From WHSW01 sp963767475 (lineage in GTDB: Bacteria; Actinomycetota; Thermoleophilia; Solirubrobacterales; 70-9): 64,000 nt of DNA. Within the stretch, counting starts at the first letter, position 1. Each line of letters opens with the position of its first letter. A model generated the notes under the pieces. That model had not been told where the DNA came from and searched no databases. It saw only the letters and a list, made by a program, of their open reading frames with translations. A program made the translations under genes and the position numbers. Where the stretch lies: positions 372,001 to 436,000 of the forward strand of contig CAVYEI010000003.1 in the NCBI GenBank assembly GCA_963767475.1. Reading direction: 5' to 3'. Below are positions 33,146 through 42,180 of the stretch, in pieces.

Positions 33146-34422
33146 GGCTGCGAGTGCTCCAGCGTCTCGCCCGGCCCCGGGAACGGGTCGCGGGCGCGGT
33201 GGCAGGTGAGCACCGGCGCGAAGCGCAGCGCCGGGTTCCCCGGAGCCGTCTGGCCGACCGGGATCGAGTTCGAGGTCGCCGAGACGATCCCCTCGCCGGC
33301 GCGCCGGATGTCGCCGGCGTACGGGGCGACCGTATCGACCAGCTGTTCCAGCGGCCCGAGCAGCGGCTTGATCGAGGCGACCGTCGGCTGCAGGTTGCGG
33401 AGCACCGGGGCCGCCGCGGCGAGCACCGGGTTGATCTGCCGGGTGAGGCGGGCGGTCTCGGTGCGGATCTCGTCGCCGAGCGCGAGCACCCGGTTGACCT
33501 CGGGCAGGGCCGCCGCCAGCTCACGCGCGGCCGGCGTGAGCTCCTCGGTGGCCGCCGCGGCGTCGGCCAACAGCGGGTCGGCGAGCGGCGCCGTCTCGAT
33601 CAGCTCCTCCTCCAAGGGTCGCAGCAGCTCGATCGCCTCGCCGAGCTCCGCCGAGCGGGCGGCGACCGCGCCGACCACCCGGCTGCCGGCGACCACCAGC
33701 GCGCCGACGTCGTCGCCGCGGGTGCCGCGAAGCGCGTTGGCGACGCTGGCCGCGCCGGCGACGATCCCGGCGATCGCCCGCGGTTGCGCGGTCGCTGCCT
33801 GCGTCTGGGTGGTCAGGTCTGGTGTCAGCGCGCCGAGGTCGGCGACGGTCGCGTTCAGGCCCTCACCCCTGCCGGCGACGCCGACGCCGGCGCTGGTGAC
33901 GGTGTCCTCGAGCGCGGCGCGCGCCCGCTCGTCGAACAGCTGCACCACCTCGAGCAGGTCGACGCCGGAGTTCGTCCGCGCGACCGGGATCGTCGATCCC
34001 TCGGGCATCGGATCCGAGACGTCGCCCGGGATCAGCTCCAGGTAGGTGAGGTAGACGATCGAGCGCACCTTGACGTTCGCCCGCGCGTCGGCGCCGAGGG
34101 GCGCGAAATCGGGCCGCAGCTCGGTCGTCACCAGCAGGTGGCCGTCGTCGGGCTCGACCTCGGTGATCACGCCGGCAAACCGCCCCGCGACCCGCACCGT
34201 GTCGCCGACCTTGAGGATCGGGGCGTCGGCCGGCACCTCGACCTTGACCTCGTAGCGGTCCTGGAACGGGACGCCGTTGACGGACTCCCAGGCGACCCAC
34301 GCCAGCGCCAGGCCGACGGCGGCGACGATGTAGCCGAGCAGCAGCTTGCGCGCCGCGAGGCGACGGGTCCCCGAACGCAGCGCGCCGGCGAACCCGACTT
34401 GCTTGCGCCCGCCGCGCCTCAT
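33139..34422 (-). CDS. MCE family protein (third)
   Basis: A 427-residue protein with a basic N-terminus (RRGGRKQVGF), a membrane helix at about 29-50, an MCE domain (about 57-150: GDTVRVAGRFAGVITEVEPD, then SIVYLTYLELIPGDV) and a helical C-terminal half. The start overlaps the upstream stop in ATGA. Confidence 0.87.
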   Translation of the reverse strand: MRRGGRKQVGFAGALRSGTRRLAARKLLLGYIVAAVGLALAWVAWESVNGVPFQDRYEVKVEVPADAPILKVGDTVRVAGRFAGVITEVEPDDGHLLVTTELRPDFAPLGADARANVKVRSIVYLTYLELIPGDVSDPMPEGSTIPVARTNSGVDLLEVVQLFDERARAALEDTVTSAGVGVAGRGEGLNATVADLGALTPDLTTQTQAATAQPRAIAGIVAGAASVANALRGTRGDDVGALVVAGSRVVGAVAARSAELGEAIELLRPLEEELIETAPLADPLLADAAAATEELTPAARELAAALPEVNRVLALGDEIRTETARLTRQINPVLAAAAPVLRNLQPTVASIKPLLGPLEQLVDTVAPYAGDIRRAGEGIVSATSNSIPVGQTAPGNPALRFAPVLTCHRARDPFPGPGETLEHSQPC

Positions 34423-35972
34423 GGTCCGGTGAGGAAGCCGAGCAGATCCTCGGCCGCGTCGAGGTCGGGCGCCTGCCCCTGTCCATTGACTTCGTCGAGG
34501 ATGCCCTCGACCTCATCGAGGATCTCGTCGACGTCCTCGCCCACCGGGCCGAGGGTGTCGCCGAGCGGTCCGCCGCCGCCGGGCTGGTCGGCCGGGTCGC
34601 CGGTGGCCGGATCCTCTGCCTCTCCGGAGCCGCCGCCTCCGCCGGAGCCGCCGCCGCTCTCGCCTCCGCCGTCGCCGCCGCCTCCGCGATCCTCGTCCCC
34701 CCGGCCCGGGGCGCGGGCGCTCGCCGCTTCCAGCAGGCAGCCGGGGGCGATCGGCAGGCCGAAGCTCTCGCAGGTGAGCACCGTCTCGGCGCGCAGGAAG
34801 AAGCGCAGCGGGTCGTGGCCGGCGTAGCCGGCCTGGGTTCCCTGCTCCACCCCGATCGCGCCCAGGCCGACGTCGTCCTCGGCCTTCTTGCCGTGACCGT
34901 AGCCGTCGGCGGAGAACAGCGAGCGCTGCAACTCGCGCTCGCCGAGCAGCGCGTCGAGCACGGCGCCGGCGGCGGCGGCGATGTCAAGCGGCGCCGTCAG
35001 CACTCGGCTCGGCGCCTCGCGCAGCGTCGGCAGGCTCTTGGTCAGCAGGTTCTCGACCAGCGACAGGGTCGGGGCAACCACGTCCATCGTCGCCCGGGCG
35101 TCGTCGAGGAAGGGTCCGAAGCGCTCGAACGTCAGCGCCAGGTCGGGCGCCGACGCCGCCAGCGTCCGCGCCAGCGGCCGGGCGTCGACCGCCAGGCTCG
35201 CCAGCCGAGCCAGCGTCTCGCGCGCCCGCGCCGAGGTCTCGGGCAGCCGCTCCACGGCGGCGTCGAGCGCCGGCCCGTGCTCGGCCGTCGTCCGCAACGT
35301 CGCCGCCAGCGACTCGACCAGGGCCCCGAGCTCGCGCGAGCGCTCGGCGGCCTGGCCAGAGACCGCCTCCGCGTCGACCACGAGGCTGCGCAGGGCGGCG
35401 TTCTGCGAGCGCACCTCGGCGAGCGCGGCGTTTGCGGCCTCTAGCCCCGGACGCAGCTCGAGCACCGCGCGGTTGAGATCGGCGCCGCGTCGCTCGAGTC
35501 CCTTGCCGGTCTCGATCAGCAGCAGCTCGAGCCCCTGGCGCACAGGCTCGGTGAAGCTGTTGAGCAGGTCATCGAAGCGGGGCGCGACCACCGTGCCGCG
35601 TGTCGGGATCGCGCGCTCACCGAGCGGCTCCGGCTGATCGCCCGGCTCGAGCGCGACGTAACTGTCGCCGGTGATGTCCTGCTGGCGGATCGCCGCGGTC
35701 GCGTCGGCGCTCGGCGGCTCGGTGCCCTCGAACAGCTCCATCGAGACGACCGCGGTGCCCTCGTCGGAGATCTCGATCTTCCCCACCGAGCCGGCGATCG
35801 CCCCGTCGACGCGCACATGCATTCCCGGCAGCAGCGGGTAGACGTCGTCGAACTCCGCCCTGACCGTGGTTCCGCCGGCCCCCGGGTGGGAGCTGATCCA
35901 AACGGCGGCCAGAGTCGCCGCCAGGAGCACGGCGGTCGCCACCGCGACCAGCTTCGCCATCAGCTCGTTCAC
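34419..35972 (-). CDS. MCE family protein (second) with a Gly/acidic tail
   Basis: A 517-residue protein, the longest MCE protein here. N-terminal membrane helix about 8-28, MCE domain about 37-130 (YPLLPGMHVRVDGAIAGSVG, then GDSYVALEPGD), helical region to about 420, then a low-complexity glycine-rich segment and an acidic helical tail (about 420-517). The tail may interact with the cell wall or other MCE subunits. It begins 13 bases after the first mce gene. Confidence 0.87.
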   Translation of the reverse strand: MNELMAKLVAVATAVLLAATLAAVWISSHPGAGGTTVRAEFDDVYPLLPGMHVRVDGAIAGSVGKIEISDEGTAVVSMELFEGTEPPSADATAAIRQQDITGDSYVALEPGDQPEPLGERAIPTRGTVVAPRFDDLLNSFTEPVRQGLELLLIETGKGLERRGADLNRAVLELRPGLEAANAALAEVRSQNAALRSLVVDAEAVSGQAAERSRELGALVESLAATLRTTAEHGPALDAAVERLPETSARARETLARLASLAVDARPLARTLAASAPDLALTFERFGPFLDDARATMDVVAPTLSLVENLLTKSLPTLREAPSRVLTAPLDIAAAAGAVLDALLGERELQRSLFSADGYGHGKKAEDDVGLGAIGVEQGTQAGYAGHDPLRFFLRAETVLTCESFGLPIAPGCLLEAASARAPGRGDEDRGGGGDGGGESGGGSGGGGGSGEAEDPATGDPADQPGGGGPLGDTLGPVGEDVDEILDEVEGILDEVNGQGQAPDLDAAEDLLGFLTGP

Positions 35973-35985
35973 GTCGCGCTCGTCC

Positions 35986-37281
35986 TCACGGCCCGGCCTC
36001 CGACTGATCGAGGAAGTGCTCCGGCGGCTCGCCGCCGCCGATGAAGCTGCTCCAGTAGCGCTCCCACGGCTCGCCCTCGTTCGCCCCCGGGTCGCGGTCG
36101 AAGGGCCGCACGAGCGAGCCGGCGGCGTCGCTCGAGGAACCGATCTCGTTGGTGTGCTTGCGCTGCTGGATCAGCAGCGCCGAGACGCGCACGAGGTTGC
36201 CGTTGGCGTCGTAGTTCGACGTCGCGTCGCCGCCGAGGGTGAAGAAGTTGATCACGTCCGGAGCGCGAGCCCGGAGGTGGTCGAGCAGCGGCGTCAGCCC
36301 GCCGAGAACCCCGGGGAGCTGGCGGGCGACCGGTAGGGCGGCGTCGATCACCGGCTGCAGCGCCCGCAGCTGCTGCTCGAGCGGCGCCGCGAGCCGGCGG
36401 GCCTCGGCGGCGAGCGGGCGCAGGGCGGCGATCGCCGGGCGCAGGACCGCCGCCGTCGGCTCCAGCTCGGCGACCGCCGGGCGCGCCGCCGCGACCAGCT
36501 CGCGCAGCTCGGGCGTGGTGGCGGCGAGCCGGTCGAGCGTCTGGCGTGCGGAGGCGAGCGCCGGGCCGATCGCGTCGGCGGTCCGGCCCAGCTCGGCTCC
36601 ACGGGCGCTTGCGGTGTCGAGGGCGACAGCGAGTCGCTCGGCGGTCGCGCCGAGGTTCTCGGGATCGCTGGCGAGCGCGCCGACAACCGTCCGACCCTGG
36701 ACGACCAGCCGCTCGAGCGCCACCGAGTCGGCGGTCACCTGGGTGAGCAGGTCGGCGGTCTCGCCGAGCGCCTCTGTGCTGTGGCGGAAGGTCTCGGCCA
36801 GGTCGGGTCCGCGGCCGCGGGTGGACGCGTCCAGCTCCGCGAGCAGCGTCGCCACCTCCTCGCGCGTCTCGGGGTCGAGGGTGGAGACGGCGAGGTCGAG
36901 GTCGACCGGCTGGTCGGTGCTGCCGGGCCCGAGTGTCGCTCCGTCGTCGAGCTCCGGCCCATCGCCCTGCGAGAGGTCGACGAAGCGGTTGATCGCGCCG
37001 ATGTTCGAGGCCAGGCGGATGTTGGCGAAGGCGCCCTGGCGCAGGCGCAGATCGGAGTCGATCGACATCCGCACCTCGGGCATCCCCGACTCCGTGAAGC
37101 TGATCTCCTCGACCTTGCCGACCTCGAGCCCGCCGGCCTTGACCTCGCCGCCCTCGATCAACCCGCGGACGTCGTCGAAGACCGCGGTGACCTCGTAGGT
37201 GCCGCCGGAGCGCAGCGCGATCAGCGTCACGGCGACGATCGCAACCAGGAACGCCGTCAGCGCCGCGAGCCGGACGTTCAT
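35986..37281 (-). CDS. MCE family protein (first, MceA position)
   Basis: A 431-residue protein with a membrane helix at about 4-24, an MCE domain (about 30-125: FDDVRGLIEGGEVKAGGLEV, then NIGAINRFVDLSQGD) and a long helical domain. It immediately follows the second permease gene (ATGA overlap), the canonical order of mce operons. Confidence 0.88.
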   Translation of the reverse strand: MNVRLAALTAFLVAIVAVTLIALRSGGTYEVTAVFDDVRGLIEGGEVKAGGLEVGKVEEISFTESGMPEVRMSIDSDLRLRQGAFANIRLASNIGAINRFVDLSQGDGPELDDGATLGPGSTDQPVDLDLAVSTLDPETREEVATLLAELDASTRGRGPDLAETFRHSTEALGETADLLTQVTADSVALERLVVQGRTVVGALASDPENLGATAERLAVALDTASARGAELGRTADAIGPALASARQTLDRLAATTPELRELVAAARPAVAELEPTAAVLRPAIAALRPLAAEARRLAAPLEQQLRALQPVIDAALPVARQLPGVLGGLTPLLDHLRARAPDVINFFTLGGDATSNYDANGNLVRVSALLIQQRKHTNEIGSSSDAAGSLVRPFDRDPGANEGEPWERYWSSFIGGGEPPEHFLDQSEAGP

Positions 37282-38132
37282 GCGACCGGCAGGTTCGGAT
37301 CGAACCCCCAGAAGACGAACGTCATCAGCATGTTGAGGACCGTGACCAGGACCAGGTTCGTGGCCATCGACTGGGCCGTCGCCACCCCGACCTCGACCGG
37401 TCCCCCCCGCACGCGGTAGCCGTAGTAGAGCGCGGTGAGGATGACGGCGAACGAGAGCACCAGGCCCTTGATCACCGAGTAGACGATGTCTATCGGGTCG
37501 AGGGCCGTGTAGAAGGCGAACTCCCAGGTTCCCTGGGAGACGTCGTGGAAGCGCACGAACGAGGCCAGCCAGGCGGCCCCCTGGGCGGCGGCGAGACCGA
37601 CCAGGTAGGCGATCGGCAGCATCAGGGCGGCGGCGAGCATCCGCGTCGAGACGAGGTAGACGATCGACGGGACGCCCATCACCTCCAGCGCGTCGACCTC
37701 CTCGTTGACGCGCATCGCCCCGAGCTCGGCGACTATCCCGCCGCCGATCTTGGCGGCGACGATGAAGCCGAAGATGAAGGGCACGATCTCGCGCGTGGTG
37801 CAGAAGGCACTGAAGATCGGCGCCGCGATCCCGGTGCCGAGCGCCCGCGAGATCGCCGATCCCTCGAGCCCGCAGGTGGCGCCGGCGAGGAAGGTGATCC
37901 AGAGGATCACCAGCATGCTGCCGACGGCGATCAGCGAGGCTTGGCGGAGCGCCTCGCCGGCGTAGTCGCTGACCCTCCGCAGGCCGCCGAAGCCCTTGAG
38001 CGCGAACTCCGCGTACTCCCCGGCGGCGTCGACCACCGGGATGTGATCGGGCTGCTCGATCGTCTCAGCGACCGTGGGGCGCTCGCCCTGCGCGCCGGGC
38101 GGCGGCATCCGTGGCTTGGCCGGTGCGCTCAT
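37278..38132 (-). CDS. MlaE/YrbE permease (second, YrbEB)
   Basis: A 284-residue integral membrane protein of the MlaE family with about five membrane segments. The motif RVNEEVDALEVMGV is the cytoplasmic coupling helix that contacts the Mla/Mce ATPase. With YrbEA it forms the permease at the base of the MCE tunnel. No mce ATPase gene (MceG/MkL) is present in the window, as is usual for actinobacterial mce loci. Confidence 0.92.
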   Translation of the reverse strand: MSAPAKPRMPPPGAQGERPTVAETIEQPDHIPVVDAAGEYAEFALKGFGGLRRVSDYAGEALRQASLIAVGSMLVILWITFLAGATCGLEGSAISRALGTGIAAPIFSAFCTTREIVPFIFGFIVAAKIGGGIVAELGAMRVNEEVDALEVMGVPSIVYLVSTRMLAAALMLPIAYLVGLAAAQGAAWLASFVRFHDVSQGTWEFAFYTALDPIDIVYSVIKGLVLSFAVILTALYYGYRVRGGPVEVGVATAQSMATNLVLVTVLNMLMTFVFWGFDPNLPVA

Positions 38133-39031
38133 CCTCCGCCCAAATTCGCCTCGGGGTAGATGGCGAGGAAGAGCTGCGTGTAGACGACGCTGATCATGAA
38201 GATCACGACCAGGCTCGCGACCACGGACTCGTTCACCGCCCGGCCGACGCCCTCGGCCCCGCCGCCGACGCCGAGCCCCTTGTAGGAGGCGATCACGCCG
38301 ATGATCGCGCCGAAGATCGCCACCTTGAGCACGCCCGACCAGAGGTCGATGTAGGTGGTCAGCAGCAGCAGGTTGTCGAAGAAGGCGCTCGGCGTCGAGC
38401 CGTAGAGCACGGTCGCGGCGACGAAGGTGCCGAAGACGCCGGCCCAGAAGGTGAGCAGGTTGAGCACCGGCATCATCAGCCCGAGCGCGACCACCCGCGG
38501 CAGGACGAGGTTGCGGATCGGGTTGACGCCGAGCACCTCGAGCGCCTCGAGCTCCTGGCGGATCTTGCGGGCGCCGATCTCGGCGGTGATCGTCGAGCCG
38601 AGGGTGCCGGCGACTATCGCCGTCGTCAGCACCGGCCCGAGCTCGCGCAGGAAGGCGATCGGGGCGACGGCCGAGATCCGGTCGATGGCGCCGAAGGCCG
38701 ACGCCAGCGAACCGCCCTGGATCCCGATCGTGGAGAAGCCGATGACGAAGGCGACCACCGCTGCCGGGCCCAGGGTGACGCGCAGCGAGAAGATGAACTG
38801 GCGCGCGAACTCGCGCCGCCAGGGGAGCCCGGGGCTGATCAGCTCAGCGCCGAGGCGAAGCGCCAGCGACGCCATCCCGCCGGCGTTCAGCAGCCACAGC
38901 TTCGGCGGCACGTCGGCGCGGCCGAAGGCCTGGCGCACACCCGCGAGCACGCCGGTGGCGTGCGGACGCCGTGCAACCTTGACCCTCGATGCTTCCAACT
39001 CCCCAAACCCTTGACCCGAAACTAGAGACAA
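38129..39031 (-). CDS. MlaE/YrbE permease (first, YrbEA)
   Basis: A 300-residue MlaE-family permease with AFLRELGPVLTTAIVAGTLG and the coupling helix IRQELEALEVLGVNPIRNLV. TTG 39031 is the longest start; an internal GTG before LAGVRQAFGR would give a shorter N-terminus. It is the first gene of the mce operon, about 37 bases after the -10 element. Confidence 0.9.
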   Translation of the reverse strand: MSLVSGQGFGELEASRVKVARRPHATGVLAGVRQAFGRADVPPKLWLLNAGGMASLALRLGAELISPGLPWRREFARQFIFSLRVTLGPAAVVAFVIGFSTIGIQGGSLASAFGAIDRISAVAPIAFLRELGPVLTTAIVAGTLGSTITAEIGARKIRQELEALEVLGVNPIRNLVLPRVVALGLMMPVLNLLTFWAGVFGTFVAATVLYGSTPSAFFDNLLLLTTYIDLWSGVLKVAIFGAIIGVIASYKGLGVGGGAEGVGRAVNESVVASLVVIFMISVVYTQLFLAIYPEANLGGG

Positions 39032-39067
39032 GCCGGCGCCGATGCGCCGGTCGCCTCCCCGCGCCGG

Positions 39068-39097
39068 ATCCTATTGGCGCGATGCCAATAAGTGCAA
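39068..39097 (-). promoter_or_regulatory. mce operon promoter with shared TetR operator
   Basis: On the minus strand TTGCAC (39097-39092), 18 bases and TAGGAT (39073-39068) form a promoter. The perfect palindrome TATTGGC-N5-GCCAATA (39072-39090) fills the spacer. It matches the site before the TetR gene at 29082-29100, which links both ends of the cluster to one regulator. Confidence 0.75.
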
Positions 39098-39135
39098 CCG
39101 ACAACCGTGCCGCGCGCCTTGTCCGCCGCTCGTGC

Positions 39136-39171
39136 TTGACTTCCTACGCCACCGTAGCTACGGTGGCGTAG
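39136..39171 (+). promoter_or_regulatory. SCP2-TetR promoter with a perfect 28-bp palindrome
   Basis: TTGACT (39136-39141), 17 bases and TACGGT (39159-39164) form a plus-strand promoter. A perfect palindrome with 14-bp arms (CTACGCCACCGTAG and its complement) covers 39144-39171, the spacer and -10. Each 14-mer is itself partly palindromic, so two TetR dimers could bind side by side. The likely ligand is the TetR at 40140-40769. Confidence 0.75.
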
Positions 39172-39204
39172 ATTGCAAGCAGGTACAGATCGGAGGAGGA
39201 CGCG

Positions 39205-40143
39205 ATGACCGAAATCGATGCTGAGACCCGAGCCGGGATCGCCGAGCTGGCCGGCGGCGATGAGCTCGAACCGGCCGCCGTCGCGCGGCTGGTGGCCGAG
39301 CTGCCGGAGGAGACGATGCGCGAGCTGGTCACCGGCGAGGTCGTCACCGCCGCCTGCGAGCAGATCATCCGCCGCTTCCCCGACTACGTCGACGCCGAGC
39401 GCACCCGCGGCGTCCGCGCCGCCGTTGGCTGGGTGATCACCGGCGGCGACCAGGACGAGCGCTTCATCGTCGCCTTCGACGACGGCAGCGTCGATGCCGG
39501 CCGCGAGCTCGAGCTCGAGCCGCGGGTGACGCTGGAGCTCGACGCGGTCGACTTCCTGCGCCTGGCGACCGGCAACGCCGACCCGGCGACGCTCTATCTG
39601 AGCGGCCGCCTCGGGCTCTCGGGCGACGAGCTGTTCGCGATCGAGATGGCCTCGTTCATGCGCATCCCGGGAGCCGAGGGCGAGACCCGTGCCGGCAGCG
39701 CGATCGACCCCAGCATCGTCGACGCGGCCGGGATCGCCGCCGTCGTCCGCGACGCGCCCGAGGAGGCGCTGCGGCGCGGGATGCAGGGTGCGATTCGCGA
39801 GCTGATCCTGGAGGAGATCTTCCGCCGCTTCCCCGAGTACTTCAAGCGCGGTCCGCTCGGTGGCTCGGAGGTGGCGATCGCGTTCAAGATCACCGGCCGC
39901 GCCGACGGCGACGCGGACCGTTACCGGGTCCTGATCAGCGACCAGGAGGTGGTCGCCGGGCGCGACCTCGACGTCGATCCCCGGGTGACGATCGTGATCG
40001 ACGGGGTCGACTTCCTGAAGCTGGTCACCGGCAACGCCAATCCGGTGATCAGCTTCATCACCGGCAAGCTCAAGATCAAGGGCGACCTCGGCTTCGCCGC
40101 CCAGATCCCGGGCCTGTTCCGGATCCCGACGGCGGCCGGTTGA
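39205..40143 (+). CDS. tandem SCP2 sterol-carrier-domain protein
   Basis: A 312-residue protein with two SCP2-like domains (about 40-150 and 190-308). Each ends with the pattern DFLRLATGNADPATLYLSGR or DFLKLVTGNANPVISFITGK, followed by a short amphipathic segment. SCP2 domains bind fatty acyl chains or sterols in a hydrophobic cavity. There is no signal peptide, so it is cytoplasmic. Divergence from the mce operon suggests it takes over lipids delivered by the transporter. GGAGGA lies before ATG 39205. Confidence 0.85.
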   Translation: MTEIDAETRAGIAELAGGDELEPAAVARLVAELPEETMRELVTGEVVTAACEQIIRRFPDYVDAERTRGVRAAVGWVITGGDQDERFIVAFDDGSVDAGRELELEPRVTLELDAVDFLRLATGNADPATLYLSGRLGLSGDELFAIEMASFMRIPGAEGETRAGSAIDPSIVDAAGIAAVVRDAPEEALRRGMQGAIRELILEEIFRRFPEYFKRGPLGGSEVAIAFKITGRADGDADRYRVLISDQEVVAGRDLDVDPRVTIVIDGVDFLKLVTGNANPVISFITGKLKIKGDLGFAAQIPGLFRIPTAAG

Positions 40144-40769
40144 GCGCCGTGGCGACCGGGACCCGCAAGCGCCCGTACGCGCCCCGGTTGCCGCCGGCCG
40201 AGCGGCGCGAGCAGCTGCTCGACGCGGCCCTCGAGCTGATCGCCGAGCGCGGCTACGGCGGCGTCTCGATGGAGGGGGTCGCCCGCGCCGCGGGGGTGAC
40301 GAAGCCCGTCGTCTACGACAGCTTCGCCAACCTGGACGCGCTGCTGCGCGCGCTGCTCGACCGCGAGGAGCAGCGCGCCTTCGCTCAGCTCGCCGAGGCG
40401 ATGCCGGCCGATCCCTCGGCCGACCCGGACGAGCTCGCCGTCGCCGGCTTCGTCGCCTTCCTGTACTCGGTCAGCGCCAGCCCGACCACCTGGCGGCTGA
40501 TCCTGATGCCGGCCGAGGGCACCCCCGCCGCGGTCCGCCAGCATGTCGACGCGGGCCGCGAGGCGATCCGAGGCCAGCTCGCCGAACTGCTCGCCTGGGG
40601 GGTCGAGGCGCGCGGCGGCCCGCACGGTCTCGATCTCGAGCTCTCGGCGCAGAGCCTGGTCGCGCTCGGCGAGCACCTCGCCCGGCTGACGCTGACCCGG
40701 CCGCAGGAGTACACACCCGAGCGCGCCGGGAAGTTCGTGCGCACGCTGCTCGGGGCGCTCGCCGTTTGA
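40140..40769 (+). CDS. TetR family regulator
   Basis: A 209-residue protein with HTH PAERREQLLDAALELIAERG and GGVSMEGVARAAGVTKPVVY followed by DSFANLDALLRALL. TTG 40140 overlaps the SCP2 stop; GTG 40149 is an alternative. It is co-transcribed with the SCP2 gene and is the likely owner of the 28-bp palindrome in their promoter. Confidence 0.85.
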   Translation: MSAVATGTRKRPYAPRLPPAERREQLLDAALELIAERGYGGVSMEGVARAAGVTKPVVYDSFANLDALLRALLDREEQRAFAQLAEAMPADPSADPDELAVAGFVAFLYSVSASPTTWRLILMPAEGTPAAVRQHVDAGREAIRGQLAELLAWGVEARGGPHGLDLELSAQSLVALGEHLARLTLTRPQEYTPERAGKFVRTLLGALAV

Positions 40770-40835
40770 ACGGAAACGCTCGACGCGACGATCGCGGCGA
40801 GGTACGATCCGCACACGGACGGGAGGCGTTCGGAA

Positions 40836-41162
40836 GTGCTATCACGCGACCACACAGGACTGACGATCGAGGCCGGTCAGACCGGCGCGGTGTACACCGT
40901 GCGCATCTCCGGCGAGCTCGACCACGTCAGCTGCGGCCAGCTCGAGCCGGCGATGCTCGAGGCTGAGGCTAGCCCGGCGAAGCGGATCGTGCTCGACCTC
41001 GACGGTCTCGAGTTCATCGACTCCTCGGGCCTGCAGGCGATCCTGAAGGCCAAGCGACGCGGGGAGAGCGACCCCGGCAGGCTGACGATGACCCGCGGCA
41101 CCGGTGAGGTCGCGGAGATGTTCCGGCTCACCGCGCTCGATCTCGTGCTGCCGTTCGAGTGA
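40836..41162 (+). CDS. STAS-domain anti-sigma factor antagonist
   Basis: A 108-residue single STAS domain: YTVRISGELDHVSCGQLEPA and RIVLDLDGLEFIDSSGLQAI, with the phosphorylatable Ser in DSSGL. Such proteins bind and inhibit anti-sigma kinases when unphosphorylated. No kinase or sigma factor is next to it. GTG 40836 follows GGGAGG at 40821. Confidence 0.85.
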   Translation: MLSRDHTGLTIEAGQTGAVYTVRISGELDHVSCGQLEPAMLEAEASPAKRIVLDLDGLEFIDSSGLQAILKAKRRGESDPGRLTMTRGTGEVAEMFRLTALDLVLPFE

Positions 41163-41181
41163 GCGCCGCCGACCCGCGCGG

Positions 41182-41676
41182 CTAGACGTCGACCGCCACC
41201 GGGTCCTTGAGCTGGGCGAGGCCTTCCGCCTCACTCGGCCAGGAGTCCAACCTGGAGACCTTGTCGCCGGTGAGCGTGGCCACGAGCGCCGCTTCCGTTC
41301 CGAACGAGTCCCCTGCCTGAGGGGTGATCGTCAGCTCGTTGACGACCAAGACCTTGGTCTCGTCCTCGCGATCGAGGTAGTACCGACGGTTGCTGACGAC
41401 GAGCTTTCGATGCGGGCCGAGCACGTCCGCGAACTCGGCAAACGCCGCCTTCACCTGTTCGCGCCCGTGCAGCTCCCTTCGCCCCAGCATGAAACCCGGG
41501 GGACGGGCGACGACGTCCTCGGTCATGTGCTTGACGTATTCGTCGGCGTCGAAGGCGTCGAAGGCCGCGACCAAGGCTCGGATCGTCTCGATGCGCTGGA
41601 GAGACGGCTTCGGCTTTCGGGACCGCCTCGCGAAGCGCACGTACCCGGGTATACCTAGCCCGTCCGTGCGATTCAA
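41182..41676 (-). CDS. SnoaL-like / NTF2-fold protein
   Basis: A 164-residue protein with LVAAFDAFDADEYVKHMTED and an NTF2-like beta-sheet region (VLVVNELTITPQAGDSFGTE). Function is unknown; members bind small hydrophobic molecules. The N-terminal 30 residues may be an over-extended start. Convergent with the STAS gene. Confidence 0.6.
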   Translation of the reverse strand: MNRTDGLGIPGYVRFARRSRKPKPSLQRIETIRALVAAFDAFDADEYVKHMTEDVVARPPGFMLGRRELHGREQVKAAFAEFADVLGPHRKLVVSNRRYYLDREDETKVLVVNELTITPQAGDSFGTEAALVATLTGDKVSRLDSWPSEAEGLAQLKDPVAVDV

Positions 41677-41733
41677 TCGCCCGAACGGCCGATCAGGGTC
41701 ATACAGGCACCGATTACCCGACGCCGCCTTGCC

Positions 41734-42078
41734 CTACGTAGTGGCGAGCCCGGCGGGCGCGAGGATGTCCGTTGCCTTGTGATCCGTGTCAACGCCCTCG
41801 ATCAGCAGGACCTCGCCCTCGGAGTTGTTCGTCCGCAGCGCGATGATCTCGGCGTAGGCGGGTGAGCGATACCAGCCCTGGGCGCTCTCGAAATCAGGGA
41901 ACTCGATCACGATCAGGTCGCCGCGCCAGTTTCCCTCGAGCACCTCGATCCGCTGCGCACCATGGATCAGAAAGCGGCCGCCGTAGGGCTCCAGGCTCGC
42001 GTCGATTCCGGCCAGGTACTCGGCGATCTCGTCGTTGACGTCGACGTTTCGCAAATGTCCGATCGCATATGCAGCCAT
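41734..42078 (-). CDS. DUF1330 family protein
   Basis: A 114-residue protein from ATG 42078 with a strong GGAGGAGA ribosome-binding site. DUF1330 features: AAYAIGHLRNVDVNDEIAEY, PYGGRFLIHGAQRIEVLEG and FPDFESAQGWYRSPAYAEI. It has a dimeric alpha+beta-barrel (ferredoxin-like) fold; role unknown. The longer open frame to 42144 lacks family sequence. Confidence 0.8.
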   Translation of the reverse strand: MAAYAIGHLRNVDVNDEIAEYLAGIDASLEPYGGRFLIHGAQRIEVLEGNWRGDLIVIEFPDFESAQGWYRSPAYAEIIALRTNNSEGEVLLIEGVDTDHKATDILAPAGLATT

Positions 42079-42180
42079 TCGAATGTCTCCTCCTGGTTTC
42101 GGGACTTGGACCTCGAGCCTGACATCCGCAGGGAAGCGGATCAATTACCTGTGAAGTAGGCGCACCGTAGGATTGCGACG

